The translations under genes were made by a program, and so were the position numbers. Shown one piece after another: positions 36,732 through 45,025 of a stretch of DNA of 47,103 bases (positions are counted from its first letter, which is position 1; the number at the start of each line of letters is the position of its first letter). The notes beneath the pieces are model-generated. The model worked only from the letters and a program-made list of their open reading frames with translations. It made no database searches and was not told the origin of the DNA. Source of the DNA: Micrococcus lylae NBRC 15355 (lineage in GTDB: Bacteria; Actinomycetota; Actinomycetes; Actinomycetales; Micrococcaceae); NCBI RefSeq assembly GCF_001570885.1, contig NZ_BCSN01000019.1, positions 1 to 47,103 on the forward strand, read 5' to 3'.

Positions 36732-37920
36732 GCGGCACGCGCAGGAGCCGGCCCGCGGGCAGGCAGGGCACGAGGAGACGGGGCCCGCGGACGATGTCGC
36801 CGTGCCCCGCCCTGCCGGAGCGCGGCCGTCCGGGGACGTGACGGCGCAGACCGAGGCGACGGCGCCGCCGTCGGGCCTGGAGCAGCACCAGGTGTGGCTG
36901 TACCTGGGTGCGGCCGTGCTCGGCGGGGCCCTGGGCCTGGCGGTGCCGGGTGTGTCAGCGGTGACCGGTGTGCTGCTGTGGCCGCTGCTGGCGGCGCTGC
37001 TGTTCGCGACCTTCGTCCAGACCCCGCTGCAGCGGCTGCGTGAGGCCGGCCGGGACGGCCCCTGGCTCGGCACCGTGCTGGTGGCCAACGGGCTGGTGAT
37101 GCCGGTGTTCGCCCTGTGCCTGGTGGCCGGGGTGGAGGTGTTCGGCAGAGTGCTCGTGGGCTCCGAGGCCCAGGTGACGGCCCTGGCGCTGGGACTGCTG
37201 CTGGTGCTCGCGGTGCCGTGCACGGACTGGTTCCTGACCTTCTCCTACCTGTCCTGGGGAGACCGGGCCGCGGCTGTGGTCATCACCCCCGTGAACCTGG
37301 TGCTGCAGCTGGTGAGCCTGCCCGTGTGGGTGTGGCTGTTCACGGTGCTGTGGGGAGGCATCGGCGCGGGCGTCGGAGGCGCCGGAGGGGGACTGCCGGG
37401 CCTCGGGGCGGCGCTGCTGAGCCCGGGCGTGATCACCGGGGCCGTGCTGGTGGTGCTGGTGCCGCTCGGAGCCGCCGCGTTCTTCGAGCGGTCGCTGCAG
37501 CGCTCGCCGGTGGGCGAGGCGCGGCGTGCGCGGCTGGCCCGCTGGCCGATCCCGCTGCTGACCGCCGTGGTCTTCCTCGTGGCCGCCGGCAGTGCGCCGG
37601 CGGCGGCCGAGGCGTCCGGCGTGCTCTGGGTCGGCGCGCTGGTGTGCGTGGTCTACCTCGGCGGCGCGGTGCTGGCCGGGACCGTGGCCGGGGACATCGC
37701 CGGACTGCCGCGCCCACAGCGCCGCACCCTCGTGTGCACGCTCGGCACGAGGAACTCGTTCGTGGTGCTGCCGATCGCCCTGGCACTGCCTGCCGGCTGG
37801 GAACTGGCCGGTGCGGCGATCGTGACGCAGTCGCTCGTCGAGCTGCTCGGCATGGGCCTGGTCAGCCGCTGGATGGCGGCCCGCGCGGTGCGGGGAGAGG
37901 AGGCGGCGCCGGCGCTGTGA
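36724..37920 (+). CDS. ACR3-like arsenite/BASS-superfamily permease
   Basis: 398 residues with about ten membrane segments after a ~50-residue polar, Glu/Ala/Pro-rich N-terminus. The motif VPCTDWFLTFSYLSWGD matches the conserved Cys of ACR3 arsenite exporters (P-C-T), and LGTRNSFVVLPIALALP matches the second ACR3 signature. Substrate may be arsenite/antimonite or another anion of the bile-acid/arsenite/riboflavin superfamily. A TTG start is proposed at 36724, overlapping the end of the SRAP gene by 8 bases; a later ATG or GTG would remove the polar head. No arsR or arsC lies near, so arsenic resistance is uncertain. Confidence 0.72.
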   Translation: MSERHAQEPARGQAGHEETGPADDVAVPRPAGARPSGDVTAQTEATAPPSGLEQHQVWLYLGAAVLGGALGLAVPGVSAVTGVLLWPLLAALLFATFVQTPLQRLREAGRDGPWLGTVLVANGLVMPVFALCLVAGVEVFGRVLVGSEAQVTALALGLLLVLAVPCTDWFLTFSYLSWGDRAAAVVITPVNLVLQLVSLPVWVWLFTVLWGGIGAGVGGAGGGLPGLGAALLSPGVITGAVLVVLVPLGAAAFFERSLQRSPVGEARRARLARWPIPLLTAVVFLVAAGSAPAAAEASGVLWVGALVCVVYLGGAVLAGTVAGDIAGLPRPQRRTLVCTLGTRNSFVVLPIALALPAGWELAGAAIVTQSLVELLGMGLVSRWMAARAVRGEEAAPAL

Positions 37921-37975
37921 GCAACGGCCCGGTCCCGGTCGGCAGGGCGCGGCTCGGTCCCGGCCTGCAGGGCGC

Positions 37976-38008
37976 GGCCCCCGTCCCCTCGAGGAGGGGA
38001 CGGGGGCC
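37976..38008 (+). terminator. Terminator after the ACR3-like gene
   Basis: GGCCCCCGTCCCCTC pairs with GAGGGGACGGGGGCC, a perfect 15-bp stem around GAG, immediately followed by GTCGTCG. Only the right arm extends into the recurring GGCCGTCGTCG motif. It also faces the end of the convergent phosphoesterase gene. Confidence 0.7.
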
Positions 38009-38046
38009 GTCGTCGTGGCGGGACGCGCGTCAGCGCGCGGCGAGGA

Positions 38047-40023
38047 TCAGCGCACGGTGAAGTCGATCGACTCGGTGTGGCGCTCGCCGTTGAGGTCCGT
38101 CACGGTGACCTCGGCGGTGTGCTCGCCGGCGGTCAGGTCCGACGGCAGCGGCAGGCGCCACAGGTGCATGGTGCGGTCGGCGAGGGAGCCGCCGTGCACC
38201 AGCTGCTCCTGGGCCGCAGTCGGGTCCGAGTACTCGGCGCCCACGCGGACCTCCTCGCCGTCCATCTCCTGGGTGCGGGTCGCGGGGACCGGTTCAGCTC
38301 CGTCCACGCTGACCTCGACCCGGGTGCCGGTGGCGCCCATGAACACGTTGGCGGTCAGCCAGGTTCCGGCCAGGTCCTCGGCGGCCACGGTGTGCGGGTC
38401 CGCCAGCGGCTTGGCGCCGCCCTTCTTGGCGTGGTCCTGGTTGGCCTCGAACCACTCGCGGTAGGCCGGGGTGTTCAGGCCGAGGCTCATCTGGTCGGAG
38501 CCGTCGTCGCCGCGGACGGTGAAGCGGGAGGCGATGCCCTCGGCGGTCAGGTCCAGGGTGACCACGCCGGGCAGGGCGCCGTCGCGCTGGGCGGCCAGCG
38601 GGTACCGGTCCCCGTCCACGAGGCGTCCGGAGTACCAGTCGCCGGAGATCGCGCCGGCCACCAGGTGGTCGAACGGCAGCCCGTCGATGCCGAACAGGTC
38701 CTTCCACCCGGCCACGAGGTCGCCGGCGCGCAGGTTCTCGGTGGAGTGGGTGTGGCCGCCGACCGTGATGACCTCACGGCCCTCGAGCACCTCGTAGATC
38801 TCGGGCACCTGGTCGATCGAGTGGGTGGCCGAGGTGCTGTCCGCGAAGGACATCAGCGGCACGTGGGTGCCCAGCACGATCTTCTTGTCCTTCGGGGTCG
38901 CGGCGATGTCCTGGCGCAGCCACTCCATCTGGCGCTCGTCGATCGAGCCGTTGTAGCCGCTGGAGTCTGCGAGCGGGTACTCCACGGAGGACAGGGCGAT
39001 CACGTGGGCGTCACCGACGTCGTAGGAGTAGTACTCGGGCCCGAGGGCGGCGCGGAAGCTGTCGAAGGCGTGCTCGGAGTCCGGGGTGTCGAAGTCCAGG
39101 TCATGGTTGCCGGGCAGGAACCAGGCCGGGCCGTTGAGCATGGAGGACAGCTCGCGTGTCTGCGGGTACAGGTCCGGGCGGTCTCCCACGATGTCGCCGA
39201 TGAACAGGATGCCGCAGTCCGTGTAGTCGGTGCGCTCGGCCAGGTCCGCGAACGCGCCGGAGCGGGCGTACTCCACCTCCTGCTCGGTGTAGGTCTGGAC
39301 GTCGCCGCCGATCAGGCAGCGCTGGTCCTCCTCGGCCATGCGCTCGTCCGCCACCACCGGGAAGTTCACGGCGGCCGGGAGCTCGCCGGTCGGGGCGATG
39401 CCGCCGTGCTCCAGCTCCGGGGAGCCGTCCGGCAGGTGGTGGTAGTGGAACTGCGGGACGTTGTCCGCGTCCACCGGAACGCGGTAGCCGGTGGGCTGGG
39501 TGACGAAGACCGTCATGTTGTCCCGGACGGGCAGCTCGTAGCGGCCGTGCTTGTCCGTGAGGACGACGTCCTCGCCGTTGGAGACGCGCACACCGGCCAG
39601 GCCCTTCTCCGAGGGGTGGCGGCGGGAGTCGCGGTCCGCGTCCACGAAGACGCGGCCGGTGAGCACGTTCGGGTCCTTCGGGCGGGAGTCGTGCGGGGTG
39701 CGGCGCACGTCCACCTGACCGCGGTAGGCGTCACGGTCCCAGTCGAACTCCTCCGGGGTGCCGGGGTGGTGCGGGTGCTTCGGTCCCTTGCCCGGGTGCT
39801 CCGGGTGGACCGGGTGCGGGTGCTTCGGTCCCTTGCCGGGGTGCTCCGGGTGGACCGGGTGCGGGCGGTGCTGCGGAGAGGAGGCCGGAGCGGCCGCAGC
39901 GCCGGCGGACTCGCTCTCGGCGAAGGCGGACGGGGCGATGACGGCTGCGGAGAGCAGTCCGCCGGTCAGGGTCAGGGCGAGGGCTCCGGCGCCGAGGCGG
40001 CGGACGCAGGCGGTGGTCTTCAC
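38047..40023 (-). CDS. Secreted calcineurin-like phosphoesterase
   Basis: 658 residues. The GTG at 40023 begins a signal peptide (VRRLGAGALALTLTGGLL, cleavage near AFA-ES at ~35). A His/Pro/Lys/Gly-rich region (about 53-90) contains two copies of the 15-residue unit HPEHPGKGPKHPHPV. Next, an N-terminal beta domain (GRVFVDADRDSRRHPSEKGL, with Asp residues as in carbohydrate-binding or calcium-binding SdrD-like modules). The metallophosphoesterase core has IGDIVGD, WFLPGNHDLDF, LGTHVPLM and VGGHTHS, the ligand set for two metals; the first D-x-H is not obvious (IGGDVQTY is a candidate). A C-terminal beta domain (about 555-658) ends the protein. It should act outside the cell. No partner gene is adjacent. 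Confidence 0.88.
   Translation of the reverse strand: MKTTACVRRLGAGALALTLTGGLLSAAVIAPSAFAESESAGAAAAPASSPQHRPHPVHPEHPGKGPKHPHPVHPEHPGKGPKHPHHPGTPEEFDWDRDAYRGQVDVRRTPHDSRPKDPNVLTGRVFVDADRDSRRHPSEKGLAGVRVSNGEDVVLTDKHGRYELPVRDNMTVFVTQPTGYRVPVDADNVPQFHYHHLPDGSPELEHGGIAPTGELPAAVNFPVVADERMAEEDQRCLIGGDVQTYTEQEVEYARSGAFADLAERTDYTDCGILFIGDIVGDRPDLYPQTRELSSMLNGPAWFLPGNHDLDFDTPDSEHAFDSFRAALGPEYYSYDVGDAHVIALSSVEYPLADSSGYNGSIDERQMEWLRQDIAATPKDKKIVLGTHVPLMSFADSTSATHSIDQVPEIYEVLEGREVITVGGHTHSTENLRAGDLVAGWKDLFGIDGLPFDHLVAGAISGDWYSGRLVDGDRYPLAAQRDGALPGVVTLDLTAEGIASRFTVRGDDGSDQMSLGLNTPAYREWFEANQDHAKKGGAKPLADPHTVAAEDLAGTWLTANVFMGATGTRVEVSVDGAEPVPATRTQEMDGEEVRVGAEYSDPTAAQEQLVHGGSLADRTMHLWRLPLPSDLTAGEHTAEVTVTDLNGERHTESIDFTVR
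39771..39860. repeat. Two 45-nt tandem repeats in the phosphoesterase gene
   Basis: Two copies of a 45-nt unit (39771-39815 and 39816-39860) differ at one base and encode the His/Pro/Lys-rich 15-residue repeat. Being in frame, copy number could vary without frameshift. Confidence 0.9.
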
Positions 40024-40205
40024 GATGTACCTCTGTTCTGCGGTTCTGTCGTCGGGGACAGCCCCGGGGCACGCGCCGTGAAGCGCGCCGTTCCCTCCGG
40101 CGTGCCCCCGCACGCCCCGGCGCGGCATCGAGCCTGACAGCACGGTGTGACGTGCCGTTGACGGCCGGATGAAGGGCACCGCACCGGACCCCGACGCCCC
40201 CGTGA

Positions 40206-40223
40206 CGCTTATCGTGTCCGGCC
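40206..40223 (+). repeat. 18-nt promoter-proximal repeat, copy 1
   Basis: CGCTTATCGTGTCCGGCC is repeated exactly at 44970-44987, each time upstream of a gene with a LexA-like box. TATCGT inside it could be a -10 element. Confidence 0.6.
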
Positions 40224-40248
40224 GCCTCCGTAGCTTCGGGGAAGCGAT

Positions 40249-40264
40249 TCGAACACATGTTCGA
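40249..40264 (+). promoter_or_regulatory. LexA (SOS) box upstream of DUF6504-dnaE2
   Basis: TCGAACACATGTTCGA is a perfect match to the actinobacterial SOS consensus TCGAAC-N4-GTTCGA and a near-complete palindrome. A possible -10, TAGCAT, follows at 40266-40271. LexA bound here would block transcription until DNA damage. The gap 40024-40409 otherwise contains the 18-nt repeat and two leader hairpins. Confidence 0.9.
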
Positions 40265-40303
40265 GTAGCATGGTGGGTGCGGCCTTCCCAGCGCTTCCCG
40301 TCC

Positions 40304-40356
40304 AGGGCCCCTCGGGGCCTGCCGCTCCCACCGCCCGACGGCATCCCGCCGTCGGG
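40304..40356 (+). promoter_or_regulatory. Two leader hairpins upstream of the DUF6504 gene
   Basis: GGCCC/GGGCC around CTCG (about 40306-40319) and CCCGACGGC/GCCGTCGGG around ATCCC (40334-40356) lie between the SOS promoter and the first gene. Neither is followed by a T-tract. Confidence 0.35.
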
Positions 40357-40409
40357 TCCGCACACGCCGGTCCGCCGGCAGAACCGAGCAGGGAATCAGG
40401 GAGAAGACC

Positions 40410-40739
40410 ATGGGAATCTTCACGCAGTCCGTCGCCGTGGAGTGCGCGCAGGACGGCACGCCGCACCGGCTCCGCTGGAACGGTCGGGACTACGCGCTCG
40501 CCGAGCGTCCGGTGCGCTGGTACGAGCGCCGCCGCTGGTGGGCCGAGGAGCACCGGGCCGAGAAGGGCCGTGGCGCCGGCCTCGTGGACCACGAGATCTG
40601 GCGCCTCCAGGTCCGGCTCGCCCGTGCCGGCAACGCTCCGCTGCAGACCGTGGACGTCGCCCATCACCTGGACTCCGGCCGCTGGCGTCTGATCCGCATC
40701 CACGGCGGGGTCTGCCTGCCCCTCGTGGCCACCGCCTAG
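40410..40739 (+). CDS. DUF6504 family protein, SOS mutasome-linked
   Basis: 109 residues. The pattern R-L-R-W-N-G-R-x-Y, then V-R-W-Y-E-R-R-R-W-W, then E-I-W-R-L-Q-V, and SGRWRLIRIHG near the end fits DUF6504, small actinobacterial proteins encoded with imuB and dnaE2. The biochemical role is unknown. It is the first gene behind a perfect LexA box and lies 193 bp before dnaE2, so both should be induced by DNA damage. GGGAGAAG sits just before the ATG. The usual neighbours imuA' and imuB are missing here. The gap to dnaE2 contains a 19-nt direct repeat (40836-40854 and 40859-40877), beginning TGTCCGCGC. Confidence 0.78.
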   Translation: MGIFTQSVAVECAQDGTPHRLRWNGRDYALAERPVRWYERRRWWAEEHRAEKGRGAGLVDHEIWRLQVRLARAGNAPLQTVDVAHHLDSGRWRLIRIHGGVCLPLVATA

Positions 40740-40835
40740 CCCGCACCTGTCCGCCGCACCGTGAGGTGCGGGCCTTCGCCCGCCCGTCCTTCCCGACGCC
40801 GGCCCCTTCCCTCCGTCGTCCGCCTCACCCACGCC

Positions 40836-40877
40836 TGTCCGCGCTTCCCGCCGCGCTCTGTCCGCGCTTCCCGCCGC
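40836..40877. repeat. 19-nt direct repeat before dnaE2
   Basis: TGTCCGCGCTTCCCGCCGC occurs at 40836-40854 and 40859-40877, separated by GCTC. No function is evident. Confidence 0.8.
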
Positions 40878-40932
40878 CCGGTCCGTCCGCCGTCATCGGG
40901 CGGTGCCGGTTCCGTCGAACAGGAGTGTCAGC

Positions 40933-43900
40933 ATGACCGAGACCGCCGAGCCCTTCGCCCACCTGCAGGTCGCCAGCGCCTTCAGCGCGCACTACGGAGC
41001 GTCCTGGCCCGCCGAACTCGTCGCCGCCGCGGCCGCCGACGGGCAGCGCCTGCTCGCCTGCACCGACCGCGACGGCCTCTACGGCATGGCCAAGCACGTC
41101 TCCGCGTGCAGGCAGCACGGGATCGCCCCGATCGTCGGCGTGGACCTCGCCGTCACCTGGGCAGACCTGCCGCCGGGGGAGCGGCCGGGGACGCAGGAGC
41201 CGGGGGCCGATGCCGGCCGCGTGGTGATCCTGGCCCGCGGCGGCTGCGGGGGCTCCGGGTACGCTGCGCTGTGCCGGGTGGTCTCGGCGGCGCACGCCCG
41301 CACCACGGGCGGCGCCGGCGGCGGTGCCCCGGTGATCACGGTCGCCGAGCTGGCCGCGGCCGCCGCCGGACCGGTGCCCACCGCGGCGGACCCGAAGAAC
41401 CCGCCGACGCCCGAACTGTTCGTCCTGGTCGGCCCGGACTCGGACGTCGGCCGGCACCTGGCCCGCCGCCGCTGGAACGCCGGCCTGCAGGCGCTACGGC
41501 GGTGGAAGGCCGCTCTGCCCGCCCGCAGCCTGCACGTCAACGCGGTCAGCCACCTCTCCGCACCTGGGCGGCGGTGCGACACCGGGCACGCCGTGAAGAT
41601 GGTCCGCGCCGCCGCGCAGGTCCGGGTGCCCGCCGTGCTCACCAACGCCGTCCGCTACGCCGCCCCGGACGGGGCCGCCACCGCCGACGTCCTGGACGCC
41701 GTCCGGGCCCTCAGCGCCCTGGACGGGGCGCACGACCTGCAGCCCAACGGCCAGGGATGGCTCAAGCCCACCGCGGCCATGCGGCGGATCGCCGCCGAGG
41801 TCGCGGACGCCGCGGACATCCGCCCTGCGGCCCTGCTCGCGGCCACCCAGGCATTGGCCGAGGCCTGTGCCGTGGACCCTGCCGAGGACCTCGGATGGGG
41901 GCGGCCGCGTGTTCCGGAGGCGGCCGTCGTCGGGATCGAGGGGGACCCGGCACGGGTGCTGCGGGAGCGGACCCTGGCGGGGGTGGCCGACCGCTACCCG
42001 GACCTGTTCACGGGCACGGCCTTCGCCGCCACGGCGGCCGGCCGGGAGCTCGAGGAGCGTGTGGAGCACGAGCTCGGGATCATCTCCCGGCTCGGGTTCT
42101 CCGGGTACTTCCTCACGGTGGCCGAGGTGGTGCGGATGATCGAGGGCCGCGGCGTGCGCGTGGCGGCTCGGGGCTCGGGAGCGTCCTCGCTGGTCAACCA
42201 CGCCCTGCGGATCTCGCACGTGGACCCCATGGCGCAGGGGCTGCTCATGGAGCGGTTCCTCTCGGACGACCGCTCGACCCTGCCGGACATCGACATCGAC
42301 GTGGAGTCCGCCCGCCGCCACGAGGTCTACCGGGCGCTGTTCGAACGGTTCGGACAGCAGCGCACCACCCTGATGAGCATGCAGAACGCCTACCGGGCCC
42401 GCGGCGCCGTGCGGGACGCCGGGCTCGCCCTGGGCATGCCGGACCCGGAGGTGGACGCGGTGGCCAAGCAGCTGTGGCGGTTCTCCGCCTCCCACTTCCG
42501 CGACGCCCTCGAGCGCATGCCGGAGCTGCGCGGCTTCGCCGAGCGCCTCGAGTCCGGGCGCCGCGAGGGCAGCCGGCAGCTGGACCTGCTCGTGGACCTC
42601 ACCGAGCGCCTGGACCGGCTGCCGCGGCACATCTCCATGCACCCGTGCGGCGTGATCCTCGGGGACGCCTCCCTGCTGAAGCGCACCCCCGTGCAGCCCT
42701 CCGGCCTCGGCCTGCCCATGAGCCAGTTCGACAAGCACGACATGGACCCCATGGGCATGCTCAAGCTCGACGTCCTCGGCGTCCGCATGCAGTCCGCCAT
42801 CGCCTACGCCCTCCAGGAGGTCGCCCGCACCACCGGCGAGCAGGTGGACCTCGAGCAGGTTCCCTTGGACGACCCCGCCACCTACGAGATGATCCGCACC
42901 ACCCACACGCTCGGCTGCTTCCAGATCGAGTCCCCGGGCCAGCGGGAGCTGATCGGCAAGCTCGCCCCGGAGCGGTTCGAGGATCTCATCGTGGACATCT
43001 CCCTGTTCCGCCCCGGCCCCATGCAGTCGGACATGGTGCGCCCCTTCCTGGAACAGCGGCACGGGTGGGCGCCGGCCCACTACCCGCACCCGGACCTCGT
43101 TCCCGTGCTCGCCGAGACCCACGGGGTCACCGTGTTCCACGAGCAGGTGCTGCGCACCTTCGACGTCATGACCGGCTGCGGCCTTGCCAAGGCCGACGAG
43201 CTCCGCCGTCTCATCGGCTCCGACGCCGAGACCCGTGTGGAGGAGTTCTTCCGCTCCCGGGCCCTGTCCCGCGGCTACAGCCTCGACGTCATCGACGAGG
43301 TCTGGGCCACCCTCCACGCCTTCGGCTCCTTCGGGTTCTGCAAGGCGCACGGGGCGGCGTTCGCAGTGCCCACCTACCACTCGGCCTGGCTGAAGACGCA
43401 CCACCCGGAGGCGTTCATGGCCGCGATCCTCGAGCACGACCCCGGCATGTACCCCGCCCGTCTCATGATCGCCGAGGCCCGCCGCATGGGCATCCCCGTG
43501 CTCCCCGTGGACGTGAACCGCTCCTCCGACCACGTCCGCGTCGAATGGGTGCCGGACCATCCCGAGCTCGGACTGCCGCCCCGCGATGGAGGCCACGGGG
43601 GAACGCCCGAGACCCTCTTCCCGACGACGGCACCCGCCTCCGCCGGTGGGCCGGCAGGAGGGGGTGAGGCGGCCGTCGTCGGGGAACCGCCTGTGCCGGG
43701 ACCGTCTGCGCAGGAGGCGTCTGCACAGGGGGCGTCTGCACAGGGGGCATCTGGGCAGGGGGCGTCTGCGCAGGGGGCCTCCCGCGGGCCGGGACGCTGG
43801 GGGATCCGTCTGCCGATGAGCGCGCTGTCCGGGCTGAGCGAGGCCGAGGTGCGGCGGCTCGTGGACGGGAGGCCCTACATGAGCCTGGCCGACGTGCGCG

Positions 43901-44892
43901 ACCGTGCCCGGCCGACCGCCCGCAATCTCGAACGGCTCGCGCAGCTCGGGGCGCTGGACTGCCTGCTGCCGCCGGGCGGGGCCTCGCGCACGGACCTCGT
44001 GCACCATCTGGAGATGCAGCACTCCGCCGGCTACGGCTCGGGTCCGGGGCGGCTCGCCACGACGTCCCGGAAGGCGCGGCCGCGGCAGGTGGACGGGCAG
44101 CTGTCCCTGGACCTGCCGGATGTGGAGCTGCAGTCGCTGACGCCGATGTTCCCGTCCCCGCGGAACGCGGACCGGGTGCGCACCGAGCTCGACCTCACCG
44201 CCCTCGACGTCACCGCACACCTCATGGACTCCCACGCCCCCTACCTGGAGGCGCTCGGGGTGACGAAGGCGGAGCGGCTGCTCTCGCTGCGGTCCCAGTC
44301 GCGGGTGCTGGTCGCAGGGGTGCGCGTGGCCACCCAGACACCGCCGATGCGCAGTGGCCGGCGCGTCGTGTTCGTCTCCGTGGACGACGGCACCGGCTGT
44401 GTGGACACCTCCTTCTTCACCGAGGCCCAGCACGCCTCGGGGGAGATGCTGTTCTCCTCCCGGCTGCTGCTGATCGAGGGGACCGTGCGCCGCACCGGAG
44501 CGAAGGCCGTGTCCGTGCAGGCCGTGCGCGCCTGGGACCTCCACCGGCCCGAGACCCTGCCCGACCCCGACTACCTCGACTCCACCCGCGATGCCTGGGC
44601 CCGCTGGCTCCGGGCAGACCGGGAGGCTGCTCGGCGGCGGGCGGCGGAGAGGGACGGTGTGCTGGTCGGCGCACGAGCCCACCCCGGCCGCCTGCCGGAG
44701 GTGCCCCACCATGCGACGGGCCACTGGCCCGTCAAGGCCGACGTCGGCCGGGTCGCCCGCGACCTCGACGTCGCCCTCGCCGGCGCCCGGGCTGGCGGCG
44801 AGCTGCCCTGGCCGGTCCGCAGGTCCGATGACCGTGCCGTCCCGGTGCCCCACCCGGACACCTGGGAGCTGCTTCCGACGCCGGACGGCTGA
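40933..44892 (+). CDS. dnaE2: Error-prone DNA polymerase III alpha, DnaE2
   Basis: 1319 residues, longer than the usual ~1080. DnaE2 is the C-family polymerase that copies past lesions during the SOS response, normally with ImuA' and ImuB. The N-terminal PHP domain is degenerate: FAHLQVASAFSAHYGASWP has lost the H-x-H-S metal motif and CTDRDGLYG has R for the usual His. The polymerase active-site Asp residues are in PDIDID (D452, D454, D456); AARGSGASSLVNHALRISH, HISMHPCGVIL and FGSFGFCKAHGAAFA are conserved. An extra ~55 residues (about 895-950) encode a low-complexity insert with a palindromic DNA element and Glu/Gln-Ala-Ser-Ala repeats. A C-terminal OB-fold (VLVAGVRVATQTPP) follows. AGGAG lies 8 nt before the ATG; an upstream in-frame ATG at 40903 is less likely. 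Confidence 0.93.
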   Translation: MTETAEPFAHLQVASAFSAHYGASWPAELVAAAAADGQRLLACTDRDGLYGMAKHVSACRQHGIAPIVGVDLAVTWADLPPGERPGTQEPGADAGRVVILARGGCGGSGYAALCRVVSAAHARTTGGAGGGAPVITVAELAAAAAGPVPTAADPKNPPTPELFVLVGPDSDVGRHLARRRWNAGLQALRRWKAALPARSLHVNAVSHLSAPGRRCDTGHAVKMVRAAAQVRVPAVLTNAVRYAAPDGAATADVLDAVRALSALDGAHDLQPNGQGWLKPTAAMRRIAAEVADAADIRPAALLAATQALAEACAVDPAEDLGWGRPRVPEAAVVGIEGDPARVLRERTLAGVADRYPDLFTGTAFAATAAGRELEERVEHELGIISRLGFSGYFLTVAEVVRMIEGRGVRVAARGSGASSLVNHALRISHVDPMAQGLLMERFLSDDRSTLPDIDIDVESARRHEVYRALFERFGQQRTTLMSMQNAYRARGAVRDAGLALGMPDPEVDAVAKQLWRFSASHFRDALERMPELRGFAERLESGRREGSRQLDLLVDLTERLDRLPRHISMHPCGVILGDASLLKRTPVQPSGLGLPMSQFDKHDMDPMGMLKLDVLGVRMQSAIAYALQEVARTTGEQVDLEQVPLDDPATYEMIRTTHTLGCFQIESPGQRELIGKLAPERFEDLIVDISLFRPGPMQSDMVRPFLEQRHGWAPAHYPHPDLVPVLAETHGVTVFHEQVLRTFDVMTGCGLAKADELRRLIGSDAETRVEEFFRSRALSRGYSLDVIDEVWATLHAFGSFGFCKAHGAAFAVPTYHSAWLKTHHPEAFMAAILEHDPGMYPARLMIAEARRMGIPVLPVDVNRSSDHVRVEWVPDHPELGLPPRDGGHGGTPETLFPTTAPASAGGPAGGGEAAVVGEPPVPGPSAQEASAQGASAQGASGQGASAQGASRGPGRWGIRLPMSALSGLSEAEVRRLVDGRPYMSLADVRDRARPTARNLERLAQLGALDCLLPPGGASRTDLVHHLEMQHSAGYGSGPGRLATTSRKARPRQVDGQLSLDLPDVELQSLTPMFPSPRNADRVRTELDLTALDVTAHLMDSHAPYLEALGVTKAERLLSLRSQSRVLVAGVRVATQTPPMRSGRRVVFVSVDDGTGCVDTSFFTEAQHASGEMLFSSRLLLIEGTVRRTGAKAVSVQAVRAWDLHRPETLPDPDYLDSTRDAWARWLRADREAARRRAAERDGVLVGARAHPGRLPEVPHHATGHWPVKADVGRVARDLDVALAGARAGGELPWPVRRSDDRAVPVPHPDTWELLPTPDG
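43618..43686. repeat. Palindromic element inside dnaE2
   Basis: TTCCCGACGACGGC and GCCGTCGTCGGGGAA form the outer arms (one extra G), enclosing CGCCTC/GAGGCG and GCCGG/CCGGC. The arms carry the same GACGACGG/CCGTCGTC motif as terminators of this genome, yet the element lies within the reading frame, in the non-conserved insert of DnaE2. Confidence 0.7.
43704..43778. repeat. Five 15-nt tandem repeats in dnaE2
   Basis: Five units of the form GTCTGCRCAGGGGGC, each encoding five residues (Ser-Ala-Gln-Gly-Ala or variants), follow directly after the palindromic element. One unit begins with A and one has GAGGC instead of GGGGC. Confidence 0.85.
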
Positions 44893-44969
44893 CCGGGGTG
44901 CGTGCCGGCCGGGACGCAGGGTCTTGTCCGCAGGAGACGTCAGGACAGTGCGGGCCCGGCCGCCGGTGG

Positions 44970-45010
44970 CGCTTATCGTGTCCGGCCCGGATGTTCGAAT
45001 GTATGGACGA
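44970..45010 (+). promoter_or_regulatory. Promoter and degenerate LexA box of the DUF222-HNH gene
   Basis: The 18-nt repeat copy 2 (44970-44987, TATCGT as possible -10) precedes TCGAATGTATGGACGA (44995-45010), which matches 9 of 12 positions of the LexA consensus. The stretch ATGTTCGA (44991-44998) is shared with the right half of the perfect box at 40249. Confidence 0.4.
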
Positions 45011-45025
45011 AGGGAGGTGGGGTGC

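Noticed and set aside
43704-43778. CRISPR array from regularly spaced repeats
   Set aside because: The 15-nt units are head-to-tail without spacers and lie in frame within dnaE2.
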